This document shows, piece after piece, positions 1-5,348 of a stretch of DNA of 5,348 bases. Origin of the DNA: Synergistaceae bacterium (GTDB lineage Bacteria; Synergistota; Synergistia; Synergistales; Aminobacteriaceae). The DNA is taken from the NCBI GenBank assembly GCA_017446645.1, contig JAFSQO010000322.1, forward strand, positions 1 through 5,348. The letters are read 5' to 3'. Numbering within the stretch: position 1 is the stretch's first letter; each line of letters starts with the position of its first letter. The notes beneath the pieces were generated by a model. That model searched no databases, was not told where the DNA came from, and was given only the letters and a program-made list of their open reading frames with translations. A program made the position numbers and the translations under genes.

Positions 1-386
1 GAGTAAAAATTATATGGCGGACGTTCGCCCTGTTTCCTCATTTTCCTTGAGTATTTCTCATAGAGATTAGCAGCAGCCTTGCTCTTGCCTCCCATCTTGA
101 GCCTTACCCCTGTTTGAGGCAGCCAGCCAGTTTTGCCGTCAATCGTGACTTTGTACCAGAGATTATTATCATCATCACGCACTGCACTGGGGACCTTTAT
201 CCACTTTTCGGGATTCTCGACTTCAGTGTATCGTGAATCGAAACTTGCCTTCCTGTAGAGCCTTAAGTCTGACTCGAAAGAATACGCCCATTGACCTTTA
301 CCAGACGGCACACGAGGCGCAGGATCAGCAAATGCAATTGAAGCAGCGAGAACTGCAAGCATTAACGACAACATAAATTTTCTCAT
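1..386 (-). CDS. exported SH3-like domain protein, 3' end beyond window
   Basis: The frame opens with ATG at 386 and stays open for 128 codons to the left edge, so the C-terminus is missing. The N-terminus is a classic Sec signal peptide: MRK, then a hydrophobic core (FMLSLMLAVLAASIAFA), with a probable signal peptidase I site after AFA near residue 20. The mature part reads as a small beta-barrel of the bacterial SH3 type. The key stretch is LWYKV-(T/I)-DGKTGWLP at about residues 80-93, the W-Y-K-V...G-x-x-G-W pattern typical of SH3b domains that bind cell-wall or peptide ligands. A basic segment (KMGGKSKAAANLYEKYSRKMRK) follows and may be a linker to a further domain. The protein is probably periplasmic or cell-surface. 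The start is supported by GAAGGAGTG upstream. The gene follows the endonuclease gene after a 64-base gap with its own promoter, so it is probably functionally unrelated to it. The ligand and exact role are unknown. Confidence 0.8.
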   Translation of the reverse strand, partial: MRKFMLSLMLAVLAASIAFADPAPRVPSGKGQWAYSFESDLRLYRKASFDSRYTEVENPEKWIKVPSAVRDDDNNLWYKVTIDGKTGWLPQTGVRLKMGGKSKAAANLYEKYSRKMRKQGERPPYNFY

Positions 387-395
387 TTAAGAATT

Positions 396-404
396 CACTC
401 CTTC
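396..404 (-). promoter_or_regulatory. ribosome binding site of the SH3-like gene
   Basis: On the minus strand this reads GAAGGAGTG, close to the consensus AAGGAGGTG. It lies about 9 bases before the ATG at 386. It supports that start and shows the gene can be translated independently of the upstream endonuclease gene. Confidence 0.7.
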
Positions 405-429
405 ATGAAAATTAATTACTGTAACTTGA

Positions 430-438
430 ATTATATCA
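430..438 (-). promoter_or_regulatory. extended -10 promoter for the SH3-like gene
   Basis: The minus strand reads TGATATAAT, a perfect extended -10 element (TGnTATAAT). It sits in the short gap after the endonuclease stop codon (453-451) and about 44 bases before the ATG at 386, giving a leader of roughly 35-40 bases. No good -35 hexamer is seen at 17 bases; TTGAGC lies about 20 bases upstream. Extended -10 promoters commonly tolerate a weak -35. This is inference from sequence only. Confidence 0.5.
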
Positions 439-450
439 GCTTGAGTGAAA

Positions 451-1065
451 TTATGGCTCAATTCCGGCAAGAATAACAGGCACAGAAGGATTTGAGCGGC
501 CCTCGCGTACGATATTGGCCAGTTCATTTTCGTACCATGAGACTCCGGTAGACATCATGGACATCATCGTATGGGTAGGAATAACTTCAACACCTACATC
601 GATATCACCGCGCTCGTAAAAGAAAGTGTGCTTAACGTGCAAATCATACTGCACAGAAAAATATTTACCGAACTGAATTTCAACGGCTGCCTTGTCCTTC
701 ACAAAATCAACTTGGTTATATGTCCGATAAGCAGTGAAACCTCGCTGTGAAATTATTTGTCTCTGTTTTTCTTTGTCCCTAATGTGAACTATTTCTCGCG
801 TTGTCTCTAAATCTTCATTGACAAAATAATCGATTCTGGCCTCGTTCCAGCCAAAGCTCATGAATTCCGATTTGAACAACTTATTCAGCTTTGAAGGCGA
901 CAATAGAATTTTTCCTATCATCGTTTTTTCACGGCTGACCTTCTCGAATGCAAGTGAGGCATCTACGTTACTTATAGCCTGCTGAATTTCCCGCCATAAA
1001 TCAGGCTTTCGGACTAACATGAACTCAAGGCCGTTCAAATGGCTGTATATCTGCGCTATTCTCAT
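451..1065 (-). CDS. BstYI-like type II restriction endonuclease (predicted RGATCY)
   Basis: This gene encodes a homodimeric type IIP endonuclease expected to cut R^GATCY in unmodified DNA. From memory, the 204-aa product aligns with BstYI (about 203 aa) along its whole length. The shared blocks are the N-terminal MRI..YSHLNGLE, the central YNQ-x-DFVKD, the (V/I)E-x-QFGKY block, YDL-x-VKH, DIDVGVE and the final GI-x-P. Counting from this start, the predicted metal-binding catalytic residues are Asp120, Glu129 and Gln131, matching the D...ExQ active site of the BglII/BstYI fold, where Gln replaces the usual Lys. The ATG at 1065 is preferred over an in-frame GTG at 1074: it makes ATGA with the methyltransferase stop, it starts exactly where BstYI starts, and it gives the family length. 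All active-site residues are present and there is no frameshift, so the enzyme is probably functional. Exact specificity (RGATCY versus AGATCT) is inferred, but the sequence is much closer to BstYI than to BglII. Confidence 0.92.
   Translation of the reverse strand: MRIAQIYSHLNGLEFMLVRKPDLWREIQQAISNVDASLAFEKVSREKTMIGKILLSPSKLNKLFKSEFMSFGWNEARIDYFVNEDLETTREIVHIRDKEKQRQIISQRGFTAYRTYNQVDFVKDKAAVEIQFGKYFSVQYDLHVKHTFFYERGDIDVGVEVIPTHTMMSMMSTGVSWYENELANIVREGRSNPSVPVILAGIEP
1062..1065 (-). other. ATGA start/stop overlap, methyltransferase to endonuclease
   Basis: The minus strand reads ATGA: the endonuclease ATG (1065-1063) overlaps the methyltransferase TGA (1064-1062). Only a weak purine run (GAAGAG) precedes it. 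Endonuclease translation probably depends on ribosomes finishing the methyltransferase, which would keep endonuclease output below protection. Confidence 0.75.
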
Positions 1066-1994
1066 TGCTGCCACTCTTCGGGGACTTTAGCAACTTTGTC
1101 ATTCACTGACGGAGTCCAGATTTCCCTGTATATTGGCCTCGTGACCAGCGAACCTTCCTGAAGCCTCGCTATTCTCTCAAGACCTGAGTCAACAAAAATT
1201 TTCTCGCGCTCACTGCCAAAAGCCCTTCTGTTATTCTTTAACGCAGCAATCAGGGTTGACCCTACACCTGCGAAAGGATCCAGCACCAAGTCTCCCGGAT
1301 TAGTCAGGGCAAGAACGCACCTCTCAACTAATTCAACGGGATATTGACAGGGGTGATTCATTTTTTCAGGGTGATTATTTTTCACGTTCGGAATTTCCCA
1401 TATTAATGCGTCCCAGTCATCATAGAGCCTTGATAATGTCATCTCCCATATGTCGCTGGGGTTTTTGCCTTTAGGGTTTCCGCTAAGTTCTCCCTTTTTT
1501 GAGCCTTTATAGTATTTCTTGCCGGGATATTTCGAGGGCACTCGGACATCATCGAGATTAAAGACGTAATTATCTGACTTGGTGAACCATAAAATGCTCT
1601 CATAACGTCCGCTGAATCTTTTCGAGCAGTGCAAGCCGTGTTCAAAGTGCCAGATGATCCGGTTCCGGAGCTTCAGGCCGAGTAACTTGAATAACGGGTA
1701 AAAATATATATCCAGCGGGTAAACTTCGGAGTTGTCTACAAAATTGCCGACCTGCCAGCAAATACTCCCGTCAGGTGCAAGAACTCTCACAAGCTCTGAA
1801 ATTAAAGGCTCAAAGTTTGCTATGTACTCGTTAATGCCCACTCTGGTCTCGTAGGACTTGCCGATGTTATAAGGCGGTGAGGTCATTATTAACCCTGCTG
1901 ATTCTGAAGCAAGACTTTTGCAGAACTCAAGGGCATCAACGCACTCATATCTGTATTCCGGCAAATCCTGAAGACCCATGAAGAGCTGGCTCAT
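1062..1994 (-). CDS. DNA amino-methyltransferase (beta class) of the restriction-modification pair
   Basis: The 310-aa product is an S-adenosylmethionine-dependent DNA methyltransferase of the N4-cytosine/N6-adenine family (Pfam N6_N4_Mtase). The catalytic motif IV TSPPY at residues 38-42 comes before the SAM-binding motif I DPFAGVGST at 239-247, with the motif X-like HPCQYPVEL at 214-222. That order defines the beta class. The central region (about 140-210), rich in Lys, Gly and aromatic residues, is a plausible target-recognition region. SPPY is more often seen in N4-cytosine enzymes, and M.BglII and M.BamHI, which act on related sites, are N4-cytosine enzymes. Methylation of the cytosine in RGATCY is therefore my best inference, but adenine methylation is not excluded. 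The gene precedes its endonuclease, and its ATG at 1994 overlaps the kinase stop codon. An in-frame ATG five codons later (residue 6) is an alternative start. The protein looks complete. Confidence 0.93.
   Translation of the reverse strand: MSQLFMGLQDLPEYRYECVDALEFCKSLASESAGLIMTSPPYNIGKSYETRVGINEYIANFEPLISELVRVLAPDGSICWQVGNFVDNSEVYPLDIYFYPLFKLLGLKLRNRIIWHFEHGLHCSKRFSGRYESILWFTKSDNYVFNLDDVRVPSKYPGKKYYKGSKKGELSGNPKGKNPSDIWEMTLSRLYDDWDALIWEIPNVKNNHPEKMNHPCQYPVELVERCVLALTNPGDLVLDPFAGVGSTLIAALKNNRRAFGSEREKIFVDSGLERIARLQEGSLVTRPIYREIWTPSVNDKVAKVPEEWQQ
1991..1994 (-). other. ATGA start/stop overlap, nucleoside kinase to methyltransferase
   Basis: The minus strand reads ATGA: the methyltransferase ATG (1994-1992) overlaps the kinase TGA (1993-1991). 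Upstream, GGGAG is about 12 bases away, which is too far for an ideal Shine-Dalgarno. Translation is therefore probably coupled to the kinase, making the restriction-modification genes part of the kinase operon. Confidence 0.7.
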
Positions 1995-3670
1995 ACGTCC
2001 AAGCAGCTCCCGCCTATAAATTCACGTATCACTGAATTATTCGGTATCCCGTCATTGTTCAATGCAGGCACAAATCTCAATATATTCAGCAATCTCAACG
2101 CCTCACTGAACACGCTGGAATTCTCATCAACTGTATGCAGCAAAGGCTCAACATACGGCTTCAGAACACCAAGCTCATAAGGCAGGGCAGAGTTAAATAT
2201 AGCATCGGCTCGGCTCCTGTACGGGAATATGTATTTCTTGGCTCCACGGATGACTTTAGGGTAGACCTCAAGGGTAACCTGTGCGGATTTCCCTCTGGTC
2301 CTGTAATCGCGGATTATTCGCCTCAATAATCTATTATCGCTCGTGCTCGTCCTGTTGTGAGGGTCTATGCAGATTCCAGTCAACGGCGACACAAACACAC
2401 CATAGCGCGAAGTTTCCGGTAACATGTCCAGTATATGATCATTAAGGCCGTGAATTCCTTCCATGATCAGGACATCAGAAGGTTTGAGCTTTATCACTTT
2501 GCCGGGTTCTTTCTTGCCGGTGATAAAATTATAGACGGGAGTAATCACTTCTTCACCTGCAAGAATCCGGGTCAGATTATCCTCAAGAAGTTCCAGATCC
2601 AGTGCATCCAATCTCTCATAATCATACTCGCCAGTCTCATCACGGGGAGAGTCCTCGCGCTCCTTGAAGTAATTATCAAGCGGCAATGTAACCGGAGTCT
2701 TTCCGCAGACCATTAACTGCACCTTAAGCCTTTCTGAGAACGTAGTTTTGCCTGAACCTGAAGGTCCTGCAATCGTTACGACCTTGACGGGGCGTGAAGC
2801 AATGTCTTCTGCTATGTTGCCCAATCTCTGAGAGTGAAATGCTTCGGCTATCAGCACAAGCTCCTGAATCCTGCCTTCTGTAACTCTATGATGCAATTTG
2901 TTCAGATAGTTCAAGTCAAGAACCTGCAGCCAATGGGCATAATCAAAGAAGACTTTACCCATTGAAGGCTCAATCTTTAACTGCGGTATCTCATCCGGTG
3001 ACGCAACTGTAGGGGTACGCAGCAACATTCCCTGCTCATAGAGGACTATATCGAAACTGCGCAGCATTCCCGTTGAAGGCGCAAGGGTTCCTCCGCAAAA
3101 ATAGCCGTAACGTTCTCCGCACCGGTAGACTTCGACAGGGTCAAGATTGGCACGGACGAATAACTCTGAAATCTCGCTTTCTCCCTGCCTCTGAAAGACC
3201 CGTCTGGCCTTGTCAATCGTCAATACTTCGCGGATTATGGGGGTGTCACGGCGGATTATCTCGCTCATCTCTGCCTTAATCTTGTCTATATCGCCCGGAG
3301 TCACTGGTCCGTCCTCGAATTCCCAGTAATGACTGTCTGCTATTGAGTGCCGTAAAATTGCCTTTTTCCCTAGGACTCTCGCACACGCAATTACCAGTAT
3401 GAAGCCCAGAGATCTCTGGTAAATCCTCACACCTGTAGGCGAATTCGTCATTATGAACTCAACCGTAGCGTCTTCATCTATTACCCATTCAAGCGGTCTT
3501 GTGTAATTATTTACGAACCATGCTATGACCCGACGCTGGGGCATACCGTGACGGGCTATCATCTCTTCGAGGACATCATGACCTGTCACAGGTACACCGC
3601 CTGCTATGTAAGTCGCTATATATTGATCGCGTTTGACTGCTGCCGTTAATACGCAAACTGTGAACGCCAT
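1991..3670 (-). CDS. nucleoside (uridine-type) kinase with TGS and ThrRS-like N-terminal domains
   Basis: This is a cytosolic kinase expected to phosphorylate a nucleoside, probably uridine/cytidine, in pyrimidine salvage. The 559-aa product has three parts. Residues 1 to about 77 form a TGS-like ubiquitin fold. Residues about 85-215 resemble the second additional domain of threonyl-tRNA synthetase, including RHS at 107-109 and a CGGT..PSTG..R-F-D stretch at 192-207. From about 295 there is a P-loop kinase of the phosphoribulokinase/uridine kinase family: Walker A GPSGSGKTT at 302-310, DNYF substrate loop at 332-335, and MEGIHGL at 403-409. The ThrRS editing residues appear lost: the second His of HxxxH is Asp112, and the CxxxH His is Leu196. 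The N-terminal half is therefore unlikely to hydrolyse mischarged tRNA and may be a ligand or regulatory module. The end (NNSVIREFIGGSC) is the usual end for this family, so the gene is complete. The ATG at 3670 has a good Shine-Dalgarno. The natural substrate is not fixed by sequence. Confidence 0.9.
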   Translation of the reverse strand: MAFTVCVLTAAVKRDQYIATYIAGGVPVTGHDVLEEMIARHGMPQRRVIAWFVNNYTRPLEWVIDEDATVEFIMTNSPTGVRIYQRSLGFILVIACARVLGKKAILRHSIADSHYWEFEDGPVTPGDIDKIKAEMSEIIRRDTPIIREVLTIDKARRVFQRQGESEISELFVRANLDPVEVYRCGERYGYFCGGTLAPSTGMLRSFDIVLYEQGMLLRTPTVASPDEIPQLKIEPSMGKVFFDYAHWLQVLDLNYLNKLHHRVTEGRIQELVLIAEAFHSQRLGNIAEDIASRPVKVVTIAGPSGSGKTTFSERLKVQLMVCGKTPVTLPLDNYFKEREDSPRDETGEYDYERLDALDLELLEDNLTRILAGEEVITPVYNFITGKKEPGKVIKLKPSDVLIMEGIHGLNDHILDMLPETSRYGVFVSPLTGICIDPHNRTSTSDNRLLRRIIRDYRTRGKSAQVTLEVYPKVIRGAKKYIFPYRSRADAIFNSALPYELGVLKPYVEPLLHTVDENSSVFSEALRLLNILRFVPALNNDGIPNNSVIREFIGGSCLDV

Positions 3671-3677
3671 TGATTTA

Positions 3678-3685
3678 CACCTTCT
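3678..3685 (-). promoter_or_regulatory. ribosome binding site of the nucleoside kinase
   Basis: The minus strand reads AGAAGGTG, seven bases before the ATG at 3670. It matches the 3' end of 16S rRNA well and fixes the start codon of the kinase. Confidence 0.7.
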
Positions 3686-3702
3686 TTATTTTATTTCGTG
3701 TA

Positions 3703-3708
3703 ATTATA
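3703..3708 (-). promoter_or_regulatory. candidate -10 box for the kinase and restriction-modification operon
   Basis: The minus strand reads TATAAT in the 54-base gap between the upstream stop codon (3727-3725) and the kinase ATG (3670), giving a leader of about 25-30 bases. No recognisable -35 hexamer is found at 16-18 bases; that position falls on CGGGTA at the end of the upstream gene, and TTCGGG at 19 bases is poor. No terminator is visible in the gap, so read-through from the upstream genes is also possible. Confidence 0.4.
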
Positions 3709-3724
3709 GCGTAACTTGCTTTAC

Positions 3725-4771
3725 TTACCCGAAAAGTTTCAGCGCAGATTTAGCAGCATTCTTGATTACTTCAGCACCCTTCTTGATTGCCTCGACAGTT
3801 TTATTCACAATAGCGGGTCTCTCTTTCTGCAAATGACTCATAGCCTCTTCGCCGAGTTTCGCACCTGCTGAGTACAGCACTTCAGGCGTGATTACTGCAA
3901 AAACAGACGCAACCCCTGCACCTGTAACAGAGCCTAGCATGGTAACACAGACGCTGTAAACCAGTGAGGCAGCTGCGCGAGTTCCCAGTGCTGCAACGAG
4001 AAAGCCGATTACATTGCTGACTGCGAGACGTTCCAGCAGATTAACGCCTTCTTTGACAGCCAGTTTTGTGAAGCCCCCTGCAATTCGTGCCTTCTCTGTC
4101 ACAGTCTGGGCAATTGATGCGCATTGAGACGGTTTACACTCTTCCGGGAGCCTGATTATCTCACGTTCTGCTGCTGTGTAACCTGCTCCTGCAACTGCTG
4201 CTTTAAGGCCAAGACTATCACCGCTCGATAACTCATCTTTGATAACTTCCTGAATGAGTGAACTTTCTGTATTCATCGAATGCTCTGACTCAAGAATTAA
4301 GTCGTCCGTTATTATCTGAGTCATCAGTGAATTATGACCGATCTCCTTTGCGATGTCCTCAAGCCTTGACAGTGCTTTAATTTCAGTTTTTTGCCCGGTA
4401 GAGCCTGTGATTGCCCCTGCAAGTTCCGAGTGAGTTGTCGAGACCACCGAGCCTAAATTCTGCACGAGTTCTGATTTATCGCGTTCATTGAGAGCCAGTT
4501 TCTTTATTTCGTCAGCGAACCATTTTTCTTTGCTCTTGCCCTGATTGAGTGCCTCTTGAAGGGATTTCGCTTTATCCTGCTGAGTGCTAAGGGTCGTCAA
4601 TATGATTTCAGCAGCTGCGTTTATCTCGCCTTGAGTCTTATCGGGTAAATACTTTGCAAGTTCACCGGCAAGCCATGATGTAACTTGCATTTTGCTTCTG
4701 TTAATCGCGTAACTTTCAAGATACTCTGCAAGAAGTGTTTTAAGGGCGCGTTCGTTTTCCTGTGCGTTCAT
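3725..4771 (-). CDS. hypothetical protein with helical N-terminus, membrane-like segment and cationic amphipathic tail
   Basis: I do not recognise this 348-aa protein. Residues 1 to about 180 are charged and look almost entirely alpha-helical, with possible coiled coil (for example around 60-105). A Cys pair lies at 212 and 217 (C-x4-C). Residues about 251-298 are strongly hydrophobic and Gly/Ala-rich (VIGFLVAALG, then ASLVYSVCVTMLG and a GSVTG GxxxG motif), long enough for one or two membrane helices, interrupted by Arg265. The last 25 residues (VEAIKKGAEVIKNAAKSALKLFG) form a Lys-rich amphipathic helix. There is no N-terminal signal peptide. The layout suggests a protein that associates with or inserts into the membrane, perhaps as an oligomer, but no enzymatic motif is visible. 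It starts with the ATG of an ATGA overlap with the preceding gene and has GAGG seven bases upstream, so the two are probably one unit. Function unknown. Confidence 0.8.
   Translation of the reverse strand: MNAQENERALKTLLAEYLESYAINRSKMQVTSWLAGELAKYLPDKTQGEINAAAEIILTTLSTQQDKAKSLQEALNQGKSKEKWFADEIKKLALNERDKSELVQNLGSVVSTTHSELAGAITGSTGQKTEIKALSRLEDIAKEIGHNSLMTQIITDDLILESEHSMNTESSLIQEVIKDELSSGDSLGLKAAVAGAGYTAAEREIIRLPEECKPSQCASIAQTVTEKARIAGGFTKLAVKEGVNLLERLAVSNVIGFLVAALGTRAAASLVYSVCVTMLGSVTGAGVASVFAVITPEVLYSAGAKLGEEAMSHLQKERPAIVNKTVEAIKKGAEVIKNAAKSALKLFG
4768..4771 (-). other. ATGA start/stop overlap between the two hypothetical genes
   Basis: The minus strand reads ATGA: the ATG at 4771-4769 overlaps the TGA at 4770-4768 of the gene before it. 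A Shine-Dalgarno TGAGG at 4783-4779 sits seven bases upstream, inside the end of the preceding gene. The downstream protein can be both coupled and initiated on its own, which implies co-expression. Confidence 0.75.
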
Positions 4772-5348
4772 TTGGTTGCCTCAGTTCTATACTGAAAAAA
4801 TAAATCCTGTAGAGCAATGCCACCTTTAACGTTGATTTTAACATTAAGGCCATTGAACCTAATGTTGCCGGCGTTTGCATTTGTAATGGATATACTACTA
4901 TTACTGGTCCCTACAATTTGACTAACAAATACAACGTTTCCGCAATTGCCTTCATTAATAATTTGACACATGCTCCTTGTGATGATGTTCCATTTACTAA
5001 GATTAGTCCCCTTAGGAATAACAACATGGAATGTATTATTTTTTAATGGTATAACACTAATTCCTTTTCTCTTAGCAACATTTTTCGTTAAGGTCAGCTC
5101 TTCTTCTTTCACATGCTCAGACTTCCTGCTGCCCTTGCAAAAATCCTGAATTTTCCCTGAAGGTCTATGAGTTATGTGAATGCTCTCTGACTCACTGCCC
5201 TTGCTCCCTGACTCTGACTCAGGCATTGACGCTTTATGTTCACGGCTGGCGAGTTTCATGTCCAAGTTCTTGACGCTCTCTTTAATCCTCGCAATCTTGT
5301 CTTTCAGGGTTACAGAGATTGATTTCGTATCACTGATAATCGCCAATA
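4768..5348 (-). CDS. hypothetical protein, 5' end at or beyond window edge; Asn/Gly-rich beta-type C-terminus
   Basis: The frame is open to the right edge. A TTG at 5346 could start a 192-aa protein, but no upstream sequence is available to judge it, so the gene is best treated as 5'-partial. Residue numbers count from that TTG. Residues about 10-35 are a charged helix. Residues about 40-56 form a low-complexity Ser/Glu/Gly linker (PESESGSKGSESES). Residues about 70-95 are Lys/Glu-rich. Residues about 96-187 alternate short hydrophobic stretches with Asn, Gly, Ser and Thr (SISITNANAGNIRFNGLNVKINVKGG), suggesting a beta-rich fold. No signal peptide or catalytic motif is seen. The DNA of the C-terminal half is about 35% GC against about 50% for the N-terminal half. 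The stop codon overlaps the start of the membrane-like gene, so the two products probably work together. I cannot name a family. Confidence 0.7.
   Translation of the reverse strand, partial: LAIISDTKSISVTLKDKIARIKESVKNLDMKLASREHKASMPESESGSKGSESESIHITHRPSGKIQDFCKGSRKSEHVKEEELTLTKNVAKRKGISVIPLKNNTFHVVIPKGTNLSKWNIITRSMCQIINEGNCGNVVFVSQIVGTSNSSISITNANAGNIRFNGLNVKINVKGGIALQDLFFQYRTEATK
5185..5221 (-). repeat. 10-bp direct repeat in the Ser/Glu linker
   Basis: ctctgactca occurs at 5185-5194 and again at 5212-5221, 27 bases (nine codons) apart and in the same reading frame. It encodes Glu-Ser-Glu units of the low-complexity linker. The in-frame spacing fits a linker that grows or shrinks by slippage or recombination. 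It is short, so codon bias for Ser/Glu runs is an alternative explanation. Confidence 0.4.

Larger units (their letters stand above)
394..449. repeat. 7-bp inverted repeat bracketing the promoter
   Basis: ttcactc at 394-400 is the exact inverse of gagtgaa at 443-449, with 42 bases between. One arm lies just past the endonuclease stop codon and the other overlaps the Shine-Dalgarno of the SH3-like gene. It could pair in read-through mRNA and hide the ribosome binding site, or be an operator. The arms are short and the loop long, so chance is a serious alternative. Confidence 0.2.

Noticed and set aside
1066..1074. GTG at 1074 as the endonuclease start
   Set aside because: It would add three residues not seen in BstYI and has no better Shine-Dalgarno; the ATG at 1065 forms the ATGA overlap and fits the family start.
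1439..1645. 68-codon minus-strand open frame inside the methyltransferase gene
   Set aside because: It is out of frame with a clearly conserved methyltransferase and shows no own motif or convincing ribosome binding site.
2435..2716. 93-codon plus-strand open frame
   Set aside because: It lies entirely opposite the P-loop kinase domain, which has conserved motifs on the minus strand, and it has no recognisable protein features; it is a shadow frame.
1991..3670. threonyl-tRNA synthetase fragment
   Set aside because: Only the TGS and second-domain resemblance is present. There are no class II synthetase catalytic motifs, and the C-terminal half is a P-loop kinase.
3671..3724. transcription terminator between the 348-aa gene and the kinase
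   Set aside because: The best pairing is GTAA/TTAC with four base pairs and no following U-run; not a credible intrinsic terminator.
3633..3836. plus-strand open frame crossing the gap upstream of the kinase
   Set aside because: It runs antisense over the kinase start, its promoter and the end of the 348-aa gene. Its hydrophobic stretch is only the complement of the amphipathic tail codons.
5344..5346. TTG at 5346 as the definite start of the right-edge gene
   Set aside because: The frame is still open at the edge and no upstream sequence exists to show a ribosome binding site, so the gene is treated as possibly partial.

Overview
The window is a gene-dense bacterial segment in which every supported gene lies on the minus strand, so transcription runs from high to low coordinates. 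GC content is roughly 45-50% by eye. AGA/AGG arginine codons appear often, good Shine-Dalgarno sequences and TATAAT-type -10 boxes are present, and ATGA stop/start overlaps occur three times. The only taxonomic clue is the nucleoside kinase fused to threonyl-tRNA-synthetase-like domains. That architecture is common in Clostridia, Bacteroidota, Thermotogota and Synergistota, so the host is probably an anaerobe. I cannot place it further; a Synergistota-like genome is only a guess.

Layout in the direction of transcription. (1) 5348-4768: the 3' part of a hypothetical gene, open at the right edge, with a charged/Ser-Glu-rich N-terminal half and an Asn/Gly-rich, probably beta-rich C-terminal half encoded by distinctly AT-rich DNA. 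(2) 4771-3725: a hypothetical 348-aa protein with a helical N-terminal region, a hydrophobic Gly/Ala-rich membrane-like segment and a cationic amphipathic tail. It is coupled to gene 1 by an ATGA overlap. (3) 3670-1991: a nucleoside (uridine-type) kinase with TGS and ThrRS-like N-terminal domains, preceded by its own ribosome binding site and a TATAAT box. (4) 1994-1062: a beta-class amino-methyltransferase of DNA. (5) 1065-451: a BstYI-like type II restriction endonuclease (predicted RGATCY specificity). (6) 386-1: the N-terminal part of an exported SH3-like protein, open at the left edge, preceded by an extended -10 promoter.

The clearest biology is a compact type II restriction-modification pair (methyltransferase first, endonuclease second). 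It is tied to a housekeeping nucleoside kinase by two successive 4-base ATGA overlaps, with no room for a separate promoter or control gene between the cistrons. The least explained part is the two-gene unit at the right. Its membrane-like protein and its partner with a compositionally foreign C-terminal half match no family I recognise, and they are the best candidates here for something undescribed. There is no gene-free stretch over 300 bases, and I saw no tRNA, rRNA, CRISPR array, insertion sequence or convincing terminator.
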